The position numbers and the translations under genes were made by a program. Below are positions 24,591 to 37,766 of a stretch of DNA of 64,000 nucleotides, piece by piece. The stretch's first letter is position 1, and each line of letters opens with the position of its first letter. The stretch covers positions 33,208 to 97,207 of the forward strand of contig NWUY0304559592.1 in assembly GCA_004151065.3 (NCBI GenBank), in the 5' to 3' direction. This DNA is from Larix sibirica. Taxonomy: Eukaryota > Streptophyta > Pinopsida > Pinales > Pinaceae. The notes under the pieces were generated by a model. It saw only the letters and a list, made by a program, of their open reading frames with translations. It was not told where the DNA came from and made no database searches.

Positions 24591-24894
24591 TCGACGTTTA
24601 ATGTATGCAAGCAGTAACTTGTTGTTTGTATGCAGGTGCAGGGGCATAGTGGGAGGAGTTTGGAATGTATAAGCATTGACTTGTTGCTCGCTTTCTTCTT
24701 TTAGGATAAGATGTCATTTTGACCTAACTAATCTTGTCGGAGCTTATTCACATGGTCAGCTTTCACTCGATATGCACATAATAAAAGAAGTAACAACAAT
24801 AACTCCTGTGAAAGGGTAGTCAATTGTCACTGGGACCTTCTTTCAATGCTCGGCTCGGCTATTGTAGCTATGGCTGCTACTACTCACTCCCCGT

Positions 24895-25510
24895 CCCGCC
24901 AACGTAGAGATGCTCGTAGTTTGGTCGAGCATCAATCGGCTTCATCCTGCCCCTAGGGGAAACTTCATAAAATGGCATAGTTCAATTATAAAAACTCATT
25001 AATTTTAGTTTCCCGATACTGTTTCCCCAGACAGACCCCAAGAGGTTTTTACTCAGGCAAAAAGCCAAATGCAAAGGTTAACACCCCAACAACACAGAAG
25101 CCAAAGCAGAGAATACCCATCAAATTATAAGTTGTCTTGGTCCAATCCAACCAACCAAACTTTGTTGCTGCCCCAACCGAACCTGCTGAGACCTTTTCAA
25201 AAATGTCTGGTGGAAAATGAGTAGTGTTTGTACAGGTTTATTGGGGTAACACTTATATTATACTTACTCTCGGCTATGGGAGTAGGCCGAAGTCGGCCTT
25301 TGTGAAGGGAATGCAAGGGCATACCTATCAGACTCTGCAAACTACAGCTCACTATATGAGTTTCACTAATCCTTCTTCATTAATATAGATAATTAATCTA
25401 TAACTTACCCTTTCTTTTCATTGTATTAGCAGCAAAGGAGTAGCCTATGGGGGAGTGGATTAGAGCTCCCATGAATAGTAGTCATTTATAATTATCTCCA
25501 GCCAGGCGTT
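24895..25510 (-). repeat. Composite dispersed repeat R1, inverted copy
   Basis: On the - strand it has the blocks 'gctgctaatacaatg', 'ggtatgcccttgcattccc', 'ggttcggttggggcagcaac', 'gcctgagtaaaaacctcttg', and the tail 'gggcaggatgaagccgattg' with 'atgctcgaccaaactacgag'. It is opposite to the four copies at 16.3-19.2 kb, so R1 brackets the gypsy and LINE remnants as an imperfect inverted pair. Confidence 0.75.
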
Positions 25511-27353
25511 TTCCAATGCTCCACCAAACCTCGTAATAGCTTACTTATTTCTTCCTTCTTACGTAGTCAGTGCAAGCAAGTGTATCTATTTCTTATGAAC
25601 AAGGTGCATATGGTAAAACAACCTAGGTTAGGGAGAATACACGAGAAGTGAGTGCAAGTGCCAATGCTAATAAAAAGAAATACTGCATATTTACTTTGCG
25701 CATCCAGTGTTTATGAATATGAAAAATTCCATGTCCATTGTTGTATAATTGATAATGTGGAAAGGCGGAGTGATGATTTCAATGTTATGAAAAACCAGGT
25801 CGTTTCCCCCTGGTGCACCTGCTTCTCCATGCATGATTGAGTGCAACAAACAACTAATTGGTTGTTATAGCGCCTATGTATGGGGCCCGTTGGTTATAGC
25901 CTAGCCGGGGAGCCATTCATTGTGTGTAGGCAGTGTGTATTAGATTTATTCTCTTAATGGAGCACAGCAGTTCTTGGGTGGACCGCGCTTCGCAAGCAAC
26001 TTCTTTATCCTCTTTCTCCTGGGGCTTCGAGGTAAGGCAAGGGGGAAAAGTAACCAACAACCAATACCGGGTGATACGCTTTTGCAGGGCTGAAAAAGAG
26101 TCGTTATAAGAGAGAGCTGAAGCGAACGTCCAACAGCGCCTAGTGGAGGGGGAATTCCATCTTTGATTGTAATATTTCACTTCATACATATATTATGCCG
26201 GCATAGATAAGTTCCTACTCGAAACGAAATATGATCATCGCGCGATCCATGTTTTGGTTTGGTTCTACTGAGATGATGTATCACTTGTACTCGCGTAGAG
26301 ACGTTCTACTTGTTGCTCTAATCAACAATGAGCAAAAGAGATTATTGATGCACGCATAGAGAAGTAGTTCCTACTATACTCGAAACTAAATAAACTGATC
26401 ATCTATCTAGGAGACGTAGGGTTTTTATTTGGAACAGCTGTTCATTGTTGTGTTAGTATCTCTAATTAAACTAGTATGATCATTATTTATTAGGAGCCAA
26501 GCCTGGAGCCAAGCATCCGGGAAGTTATTTTAGAGTGAGTTTACCATTATAGCCAGACCCATTAATATGATATTGCCATAGAGAATTTCTACTTGCTCAT
26601 TTATGTAACCCTGTCATTTGTATAATCCAATTACGCTGATGAAAATAAAGATACAACTGTTAAATAATGTTGGTTTTAGCTTGCACATATCTATACATAT
26701 AATTTGGTATTTATATATATATAAGTTCTACTACATACTTCATAAGTTTGGAACAATGGGGCAAAGACACAACAGTCTATTAAAAATATTATGAAAACAC
26801 AAATTTGTTTGGACAATCTGATAATTGGAAGAATAGGCTAATAGGTTGGACGGCAAGCAATATGTAGAGCTTAGGCACAAACTATCCGAAGTTGTTCTTC
26901 TTACACTACAGCTTCAGACTACAGCCTAAACGGAACGGTAGGCCTTATGGAAGACCTTATGGAAGATCTTACTGCACTGCGATAGGAACTAATTTTATAA
27001 CTTCTTCAAATGGGAACCATGGCAGGTCTAATGTCATTATACATTGTATGACGTTTACCTCATAGCAGAAAGTACAATCTAAGGTAAGAGTCAGTGGGAA
27101 CACGTCATGCCTGGGAGGCTTATAAGAGTAATCATAGCACCTATTTCTTCTATTGTTCCACCCCGCTCTGAAGATGTTTTGGCAATCAATCGAATCAATC
27201 AATCGATCTCTATTTCTCCAGCCCAACCCAGCTGAGTAGAGGATCCAAGCCATTCACAGCACAAGCAACTCACTTAACATATCATCTGGTCACATAATCC
27301 ACTAACAGCACAAATCCATTTGTTCAACGAAATTTACTGCGTGCACCTACCTA

Positions 27354-27364
27354 CCCCCCCCCCC
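27354..27364. repeat. Poly-C tract
   Basis: Eleven consecutive C. Similar G or C homopolymers occur near 38571-38579 and 11940-11947. Confidence 0.9.
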
Positions 27365-28129
27365 TCCGTTGAAGCCATTAACAGAATCTATTCACAAGGT
27401 ATTTTTGGGTTAAAGTCAAGTTAATAACGATTTCACTGTTTTCACAATGTGATACTGGTACTTCTTTTTGGTATGAACTGAACGGGGTTTATCCTTTTAA
27501 CGAGTATTAATTTAACGGCTATCCTGTGGGTAACTTATCTCTTGTCTGTTGTGGCACCTTGTCATGGGTGTGACGGTATGTATGTGTAACTCAAAGACAA
27601 GTGTTACAAACACGGATCCGCCCTGCCCCTTCCCGTCTGGTAAAGCTATTGGCTACCCACCCTGGCTTACTCCCGGGCAAGTATAAAAAGCAATCCATCC
27701 ATTTTTTCCTTTTGCCTAACGGTGCTAGACATCCTTTTATCGGGTCTGTGTTTAAGTTGACTCGGGTGTTAACGTGGGGAGCAATGAGAAAGCAAGCAAG
27801 CAAACGGGTGTAAAGTTATTCATATCCTGGGATAGCAAGATTCGCCTTCGGCAAGGAGCAGGAAGTTGGGTCGATCAGCAATTGTTAGTTGCTCCTCGAC
27901 CATTAATCTAAGGAGGACGTGCCGAAGTCGTACCCATAACAAAATTCGATCGTAGCTCCCACACCTAAGGGACGGAGGGCCACCCAATAATCACCCGGTG
28001 AAGCTCAAGTTGGAAAGTCCAAGTAAAAAGGTCTATTAGCAGGGCTAAAGGGGCTGAATGAGCTGAACAGGCGGTACAGGTGGGGGACAGGTGGACGAAC
28101 TTATGGAATGGTCCTGAACTGATTGGCCT

Positions 28130-28192
28130 GGGCTGTTGGGTCCGTGAGATTGATCATATTGGGCCGTGAGCTGGTAATGAAGGGTACGCGCT
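28130..28192 (+). repeat. Dispersed repeat R6, copy 1
   Basis: 'ggtccgtgagattgatcata' followed by 'ttgggccgtgagctggtaat' and 'gaagggtac' matches 55.9 and 56.1 kb. Confidence 0.6.
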
Positions 28193-28735
28193 ATTGGCAG
28201 ATGGATGAGTAAAGGGCTCTCCCTAAATATGTGGCATTTGGGTGGTTTCTCCTACTTCGTTCGATAAAGAACTCTAGAGTAGACGACCTGGTCGATAGAG
28301 GTGAAATTCTATATTTGGTGGGTTAAATAGGGAGATATAGGCCTAAAGCAGCTTACGACAAGCAATAAAGAGAAAAGAAAATACCGCCTGCGGTGCGAGC
28401 GGGAGCGGCAGGTCAAAATAAGGCCCACCCATTCAGATGGGAGGGAGACGGAACCTCCAAGGAAAGAAAGAGAAATTTAGTTAACTTTGTGATTCGGCTT
28501 TCCCGGTGGATGAATGAATCCATTGATGAAGTAGATCCACTAACCGAAGTCATTCGAGGGAGCTAAAATAGATAGACTTCTCTTTTAAAACATCCCGTTT
28601 TCTGGATATCGGGAATGAAAAGATGCTGTAAGCTTCTCTACTGCGTCTGGGGACTCCGCTGCTGATGCTGGGTCTCGATCTTGATCTGCACTAGCAGCAG
28701 TAGAGTAAGATCAATAACCACCAGTAGCATATCCT

Positions 28736-28752
28736 TATATATATATATATAT
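28736..28752. repeat. AT microsatellite
   Basis: An uninterrupted alternating TA run of 17 bases. Confidence 0.9.
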
Positions 28753-29199
28753 TTGTCTTAGCCTGCATTTTATCATGCTTTAAATTTTGATCTTTCTTAT
28801 TTAGGTACACCCACCAGTAGTGACTTAGTAGCTTACAGGAACAGCCAGCTCAGCAAGCCACCAGCTACTACCAGAGCTAGCCCACCAAAGTCATAGGTAC
28901 TAAGCCAAGCCATCCCAAGTGCATAAGCATTTCTCACCAGCATCAAAGGAAGGCACCCGTGGCAACACCACCCATAGCAGGGACAAAGGCAGATGTAACT
29001 AAGGCGTAAGGAGCGGAGATAGGAGCAAGCATAAACCAGTGGTACCTCGTCCAGGATATCTTCCTGCCCCAGCTTACCTTATAGCAGTGGTATATTATGC
29101 CCCTTGAAATGGTTCAGCAGTATATTGTGCAGTAGGAGCAAGGACAGCGGTCGGTTAAGCCCTTTACGCGCAGCAGCCGTTGAAGCAGCTAATGAGGCC

Positions 29200-29247
29200 T
29201 AATTAAGTTTAGTTAAGCCTTAATAATTAAGTTTAGTTAAGCCTTAA
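29200..29247 (+). repeat. Perfect 24-bp tandem duplication
   Basis: Two identical units (29200-29223 and 29224-29247), each beginning taattaagtttagttaagcc. Confidence 0.9.
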
Positions 29248-32200
29248 CCGGAGGATATGTCAGTTTTTTCCTTTGATGCAGCTGTTGGTGAGTCAGTGGG
29301 TTCAGTAGATTATGCAGTTGCATAAGTCGACCCAGCAGGAGCACCGGTAGTAGATCTAGAGATAAAGCTTTTGAAAGAGTAAGCACCCCGTCTATCAGTA
29401 GCTAAGCCAGCAACATAACCACAGCATCCATCAGAGTAGCAAAGGTAGAGGCACCACCAGCAATAGCAGATTATGTCCCCCCTTTTGTTTTTGCTTCAGT
29501 CAATAGGTTTTATCCAACCCTAAGTAAATGAATCGTAGTTCACCCGGGTTCAAATATGGTAAAGGGGTGTTCCGTGACTGTTGCTCCCATCTCAGACCGC
29601 GGCTCAACTAATGATAGGGGTTTATATCACCTACGACATTATAGTAAATCTTACCTTGCGGAAATTTCCCATGGAACAGGCTGGCTATTTCCTACAAGCG
29701 ATAGCAATCCATTAAATAAAGTACTATGATATAGAGCTTCCTTCCACCACCCCGCATCCGGTTCTAAAAATATGACCTGACCATATGTTATAGGTAAACA
29801 TAAGGTTAAAGCAAGTAAGGATCTAAAGTTCCTGCTAGCAATGAAGTCAAAATTACTAATAATAAATATTGCCTAGCCATAAGTTATAGTCTCAATTTGC
29901 AAGTGTCACATACATTGTAAAAGGGTCCTTGCCTACAGCAGCTGCCAGTAATAACTCGCATCTTCTCTACGTCGTCCTTTCCATTCCATTGATTTTTTCA
30001 ATTTGTCATCTATGCGTCCCATGCATGCCCCCCCAAAAAAGTTCAATACAAGTGAAAGCTTAATAGGTAGTGTTTCCCTCCATTTTAAAAAGAGAAGAAG
30101 ACAGAGGCTTCTAACAGCTATGCGAAGAAGCTTCTCTTGTAGCTTAGCTACAGCGATAAGTACTATTAATGCGTGGACTACAGCTACTCTACAGACTATA
30201 GCTAATGGAAACTGTAAATGAAGGCTAGTTACCTTGGGACAAGTCAAACACTAAATTTAGGTGGCCCAAGAATAACCAAAAGATAGGCTCGTAGAGAATA
30301 AAATACTAAAGGTTCAGGTGAAATGAGATAAATAGGCATACGTATAGATGCGATTTTCGCGTAAATATGGTGGAGTTTGTTTGTGGAATGGGTGCTATCT
30401 CCTCACGCTGGGCACTACATCAATCTTCTATGAATGACTCTATCTAGCACCTTACCTGAGTACTCTTTGCATATTTTCATACGTTAAAACAAGGGACCCC
30501 TATAGCCAAAATAGTATTTGTCCCTGCTGCCATTTATCCATATAGTAAGAAGGAGAAAGGTGGAAACAAAATAAACAACTTCATTGATGTTTCGTATAAC
30601 CGGTAACCAAGGATCCAAGCCAATTCAAGTAGCCCAGTTGAGTGGCAAAAAGATCTGCTTTAGTGTTAAATGCGTTAGTGAAAGGCTCCGCATTTTGTGA
30701 GGTATGAAGCCTTGGAAAGAGAAATAAATCCTCCCTGTGAGTAAATTTTCCACAATTGGTGAGATACATAGAAAAGTTCCTGAGAAGGTTCCGACGGATT
30801 TGCATAGTGATAAAGGTTCCTGGGCAGCTCCGACCTATTTTTAGGTCCGAAGGTTACTTTTCAATAAGGCTCCTTCCTTTGAGGTAAGGCTTCGACAACC
30901 AGTAATCTACTTGGTTACCGGGCGGGAAGGCTCCAACACTATGGGTGAGGCGCAACTTCTTAAGTGAAAGGCTCCAGATCAGTATAGAAGGTGGTACCAA
31001 GGTAGAGTTCGAGGGCCTTTAGGAGGCGAGGATACGCTTTCGACCGTTAGGAAGAGGAGCAGAGTGCTAATGATGATGGCGCTACATTAGAAGTTGATTA
31101 TGCACGGTTTTATAATTACATTATAATGCGAGTTACTGCACTTATGGCCTTTTCAAGTTTATACCCTTATGGCTCCAGCTTCAGCAACACCCTCGGAGGC
31201 AGACACACCCAGTTTAAAAGAATATCATTCATTCCCCGATGATAATATGAAGATTCTATTCTTCGAACCACTCAAAATAAAGTTTTTGACTATGGCAAAA
31301 AGCCAAATGGGATGCATTATTTAAGTTTATTTAGGTTTCACTCGGCACGAACAGGTCCTTCCAGGGCAGCACGGTGGATCGAGAGGTGGGTCACGTACGT
31401 AGAACTCCATCCTGCCTGTTTTCACATGACTTGTGTACCCACGCAAACAACCCAAACACTAGAAAGTTTCTGAAAAGCCAATCTTCATTAATATAAAATC
31501 ATTCTAAATACCGGTAATTGTAAGTAAGCCTCGTCTCCATCGGTTTGCAAACAGACAAGAATACATTATTATCTATCCTCCTTATTGGTTCCCATATGGA
31601 CAAGAAGAGGCATCGAAACCTAGATGAGTGGATAAAAAACTAGCATAAACTATTGGATATGCTTAGCTATAATGTAAAAACGTTGAAAATAACCCGGAGG
31701 GACTCTTAGTAGGGTATAAACAATGCCTCCCTTTGGTAGGTATACACAATAACTAAATATCAACCAAAGCTAATGTTTATTCGCCTAATTTCATACTACG
31801 TCGTGGATTATTTTCCCGTTGGCTCTTAAGCTACTAATCTCAACTCCGTGGGCTATGGTAGACCCGAAAGGACTATGGCTGATGGGCATGCTTGTCGATA
31901 TGCCATATCATAGATAAATTCTATCGGGGCGAGGACAGGAGCCACTCTAACCCCCCACTTAAATAAGATAAGTTATGATTTTTTCATAATATGTGGCAAG
32001 CGAACTTGTTGCCTTAGCTGATCCATCCGGATAGGCCATTGATAAATTAAAAGAGAATATATTTCAGCATGTATTAAAGACGTCATTATACAAGCGGGAA
32101 TGCGAAAATGAAACTGGGCCTTTCTGGGCGAGTATACAGTTCAGTACGTAATGCGGGAGTATAATGGGGAGAATGTGGATTGAGCGGAAAGCGGGAAGTG

Positions 32201-32511
32201 AAAATGTGAATGAATAGGGCTGGGGCTATTGGCGTACTGGGGCACAAAACCCATATGGGGTGGGGTAGACGCTTCGCGGAATTTAGTGCTTTTATTTATA
32301 CTTCGATCTTATATATGAGGCACCCACCTGGTTGGATTTTTTATGCTTCTATAGAGATAATAATCACTCTTAAAATGGATGGAAGAATAACATATTTGGT
32401 ACAGAGACTAATGAAACTGCAGTTAGGTACTTTTTAGGCGCTATCTATGATAAGTAGGTTTTAAACCCGCTTGAGCTCGTCGCTAACCTTGTCGACTTCG
32501 ACCCATCCTTT

Positions 32512-32532
32512 TATATATATATATATATATTA
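32512..32532. repeat. AT microsatellite
   Basis: An alternating TA run of about 21 bases, followed by tta. Confidence 0.9.
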
Positions 32533-34756
32533 TTAGCTAGCGTAACCAATTGAGAAACCCTTTCATAGAGGACTTTATACCAACCACCTGACCTACCTAT
32601 GAATAAACTACCTACCCTTCTGTGGTTACCCAACCCAGCTTACCTTATTTGATGACTAACCTTCCCTGGTCCCTACCCTTGACCGTATACGAATAACGTG
32701 CTTCGACCTGACCTTCAACCAACCTTGAACCTACCTGGATGAAACCGATCCTTAAACTTGGCCTTTTAAGAACTTCAAACTCGCTCCCCCTTGTCTGCCT
32801 TCGACCTTCTCTCAATGCCTTCTTGATCCGATCTTTATATGAATAAGATCCTATATTATGATCTGATATAGAAAGGACTCCATTTGAATCTTTTTATGAT
32901 GATATAATTGGTTTCTACCTCTGGTTAGCTCAGGCATGGGGTTGGGTGCGTTTATCCTATCAAAATAAAGTCGCCGTGAACCATTCTGGAAGTACTTCGC
33001 AGTTATAAGCACGCTGTTCGCCCTTTCCCCTGCTACCTCGAGCAATTAATTGGATTCAGGCGCCCAGGACAAAATTGGCCTTTTATTCTCTTTGTTCCGA
33101 ACGAGATATTGCGCGTGGGATACATAGGTGACTCGGAAAGATTAAACAAACTCCCTTTGGACCCTTTCACCCTCACATAAGTGATTCCCTTTTGCTACGG
33201 GGATGTGCCATTAGCGGTTGTCAGTCACAAGTCGAATTGCACCAATAGAATAAACTATAAAACTATATTTGATGTATTGCTTGGATAGATATCGATAGAT
33301 GCTCCCCGCTCGTAGGACCTACCGAAGAACGCATGTGACTCTATTTTGTTGATTCTTGCTTGGCATAGTCACTTTGGCTTGTTGCTGGAACATAAATGTC
33401 TTGCGACACCTTGCTTGGAGGGAAAACGGATGCTTTCCGTGATGCTCCAGTGCAGAATCATAGTGGTCTGCTGCACACATATATAAACGATGCACTCTAG
33501 AGATTGCTACTAGCTACTCTAATATGTGCATTTGTTACTCTCGGAGCTTCGTTCATAAAAATAGGAAACAAGATTATACGTAAAAGATCGTGCCACTTAT
33601 ATCTCTGGAAGTGGACTATAGGGTCTAGCTAGCTGAGAGCCCCGGTGAATGAATGCTTTTATATTTAGGCTGCGTGGAGCCTAACATGCATAATAGGGAA
33701 GGTTTTACTTAACCTGATCCAACTAACTCAGGAATCTATGGAACTTCTACCTAAACTGGTACCAATCCACAGAGACAGGGGTAAGTAGGAACCATCCTAA
33801 ACACATTCAATTTCATATAGAGTTTTTTATTCTCCTTTCTTTAATCTATCGGTGGTTTGCTTGTCTCACATGCTAGTACTTATCAGGGAGCAGCCTTCCA
33901 TTATACACTGATCACGCTTTCCACCCATCTATGTTTTGACTATTTCAACTCATGTATTGTTTATCCCCACCTTGGTGGACGTAGCTTATATTATCTTTGC
34001 ATTTTTTGCGTGTATTACCTATATTTTGGTGTTCTTAATTTATGCCCTTGCTTGTATATGGGTGCTATTGCGATTCTACTATTGGAATTGACTTAGGTAG
34101 CCGGGTTTGCTTATTTTACTATAAAAGTAGTATAAAACCATCTGAACCTGTAGCCCAAATCTCTGAATGATGTATAACCATTATAATACCTACCGAATAT
34201 CCAATAGAAACCTGTCCAACTTAGAAATGATGGGTGTATGCTCTGATCTGTCTGCCTGTATAAACCCAAGATGACTGATACTGGCTGGGTCTCATCATCA
34301 TAATCATATAATATAAATGCACCATATAAAATAAATTATATATAGAAACAGCATAAAACCATAGCATCTCATGTACCTGTAAATGGCAGCATCATCCGTG
34401 GCTCACAATAACGTAATGTCAAGACGATAATTATCAAATGTATTTTTCCTCCACATTCCACTGAGGGACCCGCATGTAGCTCTGATGTCTACCTTTACTA
34501 TCCACTTTATTGATGCTTACTAGTTTAACTCATGTCATAGGGACACCAAATAACTAAATGGTTTTATAAATATATTAGTAAAATAACTTATAAGGGTGAG
34601 GTGTAAAACCAACAACATGGGCTTAGGAATGATTAAGTGACGAACAACTTGCAGGTTGCTTAAAGTGACTATGGTATAAATCGTGTCATACCGTTGTAAG
34701 CCAAAGGGAGAGCATAGATGTGAATCTGCCACTGGCCTTGGTTATTTCCATTCCCT

Positions 34757-34778
34757 TATATAATATATATATATATAT
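34757..34778. repeat. AT microsatellite next to an R1 fragment
   Basis: An alternating TA run with one break, then a T tract, directly before an R1 block. Confidence 0.85.
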
Positions 34779-34799
34779 TTTTTTAGTGGATCTGCTGCT

Positions 34800-34860
34800 T
34801 ATGGCATCTGAAGCACCACCGTTTGGGGCAGGCACAAAGTATTGTTGGACCATATCAGAT
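34800..34860 (+). repeat. R1 fragment
   Basis: A single block ('gtttggggcaggcacaaagt' then 'attgttggaccata') matches the second block of R1. It lies directly after an AT microsatellite. Confidence 0.45.
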
Positions 34861-35029
34861 CTCTGAAATATATTTTATATTTACTTCAATATTATACCTT
34901 TTAAGATTGTTTCCCTATAATTCCAGGCGGTTATTCACTAGATTCCGGTATTCCATTACTAAATGGCCGGTACTCAATTCAGGGTTCTATGCACTCGATA
35001 CAAGAGTCGATCCAAGTGTTTAGGCACTT

Positions 35030-35148
35030 GATGCTTAGCTTTAATTTATACTTGGATTTTTCCCACGTCTCGATGCGACGAGGTTTTACCTCACGCCCCA
35101 ATACAAGTTATAATATAACATACCAATGCAAGGTCAAATCTAAGGGAC
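35030..35148 (+). repeat. Direct repeat R5, copy 1
   Basis: 'gatgcttagctttaatttat', 'gacgaggtttta', 'ataatataacatacc' and 'aatgcaaggtcaaatctaag' occur in the same order at 51270-51388. Confidence 0.6.
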
Positions 35149-35409
35149 CTCGAAACTATACCCTCAACCTTTTTACTAAATATCCACCTAGACCCTTTAC
35201 CCTACACATTGAACCTAGGGCCTTATCACGCTGCGGAACATTATATTGATTTGGAACCACCTGCAGATACAACTAGACAGGAACACAAGAAAAAGAGACA
35301 CGCATGGTTTATTGGGTCACTTACGTTGATGTGCGACCTCTTTATTTGATTTCGGGATTTATTTGATTAATTCACTTGATGATAACCAGATTTCGAGAAA
35401 AGCGTAGCC

Positions 35410-35600
35410 CCTACGATAAAAGCGCTCCCACCAAACACTGCCCCATCTTCCAATAGAGGCGTTCCTACCAATCATAGGCAACATCTAAACAAATAGGCCA
35501 TACTGACTAATTAGCTTTCGTACTTTATCTTATATCACGTACCCATAAGTAGCACATATCACGTCTCAATATGAGGCGACATCTACGGAGATGCGGGGTC
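35410..35600 (+). repeat. Dispersed repeat R4, copy 2
   Basis: 'atcacgtctcaatatgaggc' with 'gacatctacggagatgcgg' (35559-35597) is the best conserved part. An earlier 'atcacgtacccataag' is a half copy of the same block. Confidence 0.55.
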
Positions 35601-37636
35601 CACCGGACCGACCAATAAGTGACAGCAGAACCAACCAGGATACCTCAACATTACCCCTTAAAAATAAGTATTTATTGGGTGGGGGCGTATCTAAGGAGAG
35701 CGGCTCCGCTCAATGAATGAGTAGGTTTTTAAAATCTTCGTAAGCAAGTTAACTTGGAAGCTTTTCTGATCCGGGTATCCAGGGAATGCATATAATCGAG
35801 CTGTAGCAATCCTTTTTTAACTTGTTAAATCGGTAGCGATCAACGACCACCAAGTAGGCAAGTGGTAATGCGGACCTGAATGCGGGGGAATAACTGGGCC
35901 TTCCATTCGAGGGTGGGTTATGCTTTCGTCATTAGTTTCAACGCGGGTGTATTTAAACCTCCCCCTCTATTGTAACCAGGTCCTGGTTTAATTGAATACC
36001 TTTTCCTGGCCATAAGCTTAAGCGACAAGCAGAAAAGAACCCTGTTTTCTTTCTTTTGTTTACCGAACCTGGCTAACTGATCCGTTTGTCGACCTGCCTA
36101 ACCTATAACATATGTTACTATGGGTATGTCCATAAGGCAAGTACTAAGCGGCTGCTTATAATACCAGGTTTACACATATCAGCAGCATTTTGGAAGGATT
36201 TACCCTACCAGAAAGGTCATAATCAACAAAGGAGCGGATACGGCGAGAAGTCCAAAGAGCAATTAAATGTGAATGAATAAGTGTTTTATCAGCTAGTTTA
36301 AATACCACCAGCAAGGTACCTTACTACTTATACGCAAGCAGGGTGGGTCACCGCAAGTAGTAAACTAGGCAGCCTTGACCAGCGTTAAACCTTTAACAAT
36401 GCCGCTCGCTTGAACCGGCTTCACGAACATGAATTATTGGGTTCGAACTGTAGGGATAGGGGGAGGGGAACCCCCGTGCAGGTCTGGCGCGGCAGGCAGA
36501 ATGGGAACTGACAATGGCGAACGAACAGAATGCGTATGGCGAACTGCGGCTTTCAGAGTAAAGGTGTAGTAAGCATCGACTGTTTATTGGGTCGAGACCT
36601 GGCATTCATTGAAACCTGGCATGGAATAGATCGACCCCTGGATCGACTAGATCTTTCGGTAATGAGAAAAGGCTATGAGTGGAAATGCCCTTAAAGCTAT
36701 AGCACTTATTATGAGCTTTATTTATAGCAATAACTTTGTAGCACTGACTTCAAAGGGCTGACAATAGCTTCTGACACCAGAGTGTATTACAGCTTTAAGG
36801 ACTATAGCTTCCAGCACCTCCCAGCTATATGTATTGGCAATGAAACTGGCTTGGTAAATGTGATTGGATGACCGGCTAGCAATGGATCTCCTGGGCACTT
36901 ACTTACTATCGGCAGGCTTACTGCCCTGGACCTATATGGAAAGGTCCTATGGACGACTTCCGGTAGTCTTCTTAGTCGTCCTATGCCCTAAGGTATTCTT
37001 GAAGAGTGAAAGCCATAAGGTTAACTTGCCCTCACCTTATACTAAAGCAGCCCATAGAGGAGAAACTGTTAGATATACTCTAGCTCTAGCCATTGATACG
37101 AGTATAACGTATAAATGAAGTATCATATATATCCCAACATAAATAATATATAACATACAGGCTTTCACCTATATGAACTCAATAAGGGGACTCGGGTGGA
37201 ACACAACAATAGTCTATGCCTACTTGGGTGAACCTCATATCTCCCCCATTTGCTGGTGGGAACTTGATTGGCTCAACAACCTTTCCTCCCTGAATAGCAG
37301 CTATCTAGTCCCTTCTCCCTTAGGTGTCTGGAACTTGTAAACTTATGGGCAGGGTCGAAAATAAAGCAGTAAGAACCACCTCCTGTGAAATAAAGGGTCA
37401 TGGGTAGATAGTCTTGTGAAAGCCTGTTGAGCTAGCTGTCTATGCTATGGCTCCAATACCTCATCACTTATACCTCATGCATCGACCTCACCAAAGCTCA
37501 TATCGAGTAATTGAACATCATGGAGTAACATCACTCATCTAGCAACATAATTGAAGCTTATCGTGTAACCTCTACGTGTACCTCTGCGTGTAGCCGCATT
37601 GGATGCCCCTGCGGATCAGTCCCTTCTCTGTTGGAC

Positions 37637-37766
37637 CCTCTGATTACTTAAACTGGCCAGCAGCATCATAAGATTTTGATCTCTATCGGTCCACCTTCGC
37701 AGACACAACACCTCTGATCACTGAAACTGGCAAGCAGGATAAGATATATCTCTCTATTGTTCCACC
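37637..37766 (+). repeat. Diverged tandem duplication (~60-bp unit)
   Basis: 'cctctgattacttaaactgg', 'ccagcagcat' and 'gatctctatcggtccacct' (37637-37696) recur as 'cctctgatcactgaaactgg', 'caagcaggat' and 'tctctctattgttccacct' (37711-37766). Confidence 0.65.

Larger units (their letters stand above)
25520..34800. other. Long spacer without a supported gene
   Basis: Contents are a C11 tract (27354), R6 (28130), AT microsatellites, the 24-bp tandem pair (29200) and an R3 relative (29807). A coding-like patch at 30000-30230 is open on both strands. The 60-105-codon open frames show no recognisable families. 28800-29470 is rich in 'agcagt/accagc' words, giving Ala/Ser/Gln-rich translations with many stops. 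Confidence 0.5.

Noticed and set aside
27591-27813. Two 70-codon frames on opposite strands
   Set aside because: They mirror each other over the same DNA, and neither has a known motif or a convincing start.
28296-28309. gatagaggtgaaattct, like the conserved SSU rRNA motif gtagaggtgaaatt
   Set aside because: Only about 15 bases match. Flanking sequence does not fit any small-subunit rRNA helix, so it is treated as chance.
36432-36450. gggttcgaactgtaggg as a tRNA T arm
   Set aside because: The stem does not pair after the GG, and no acceptor or anticodon arm is found at the right distances.
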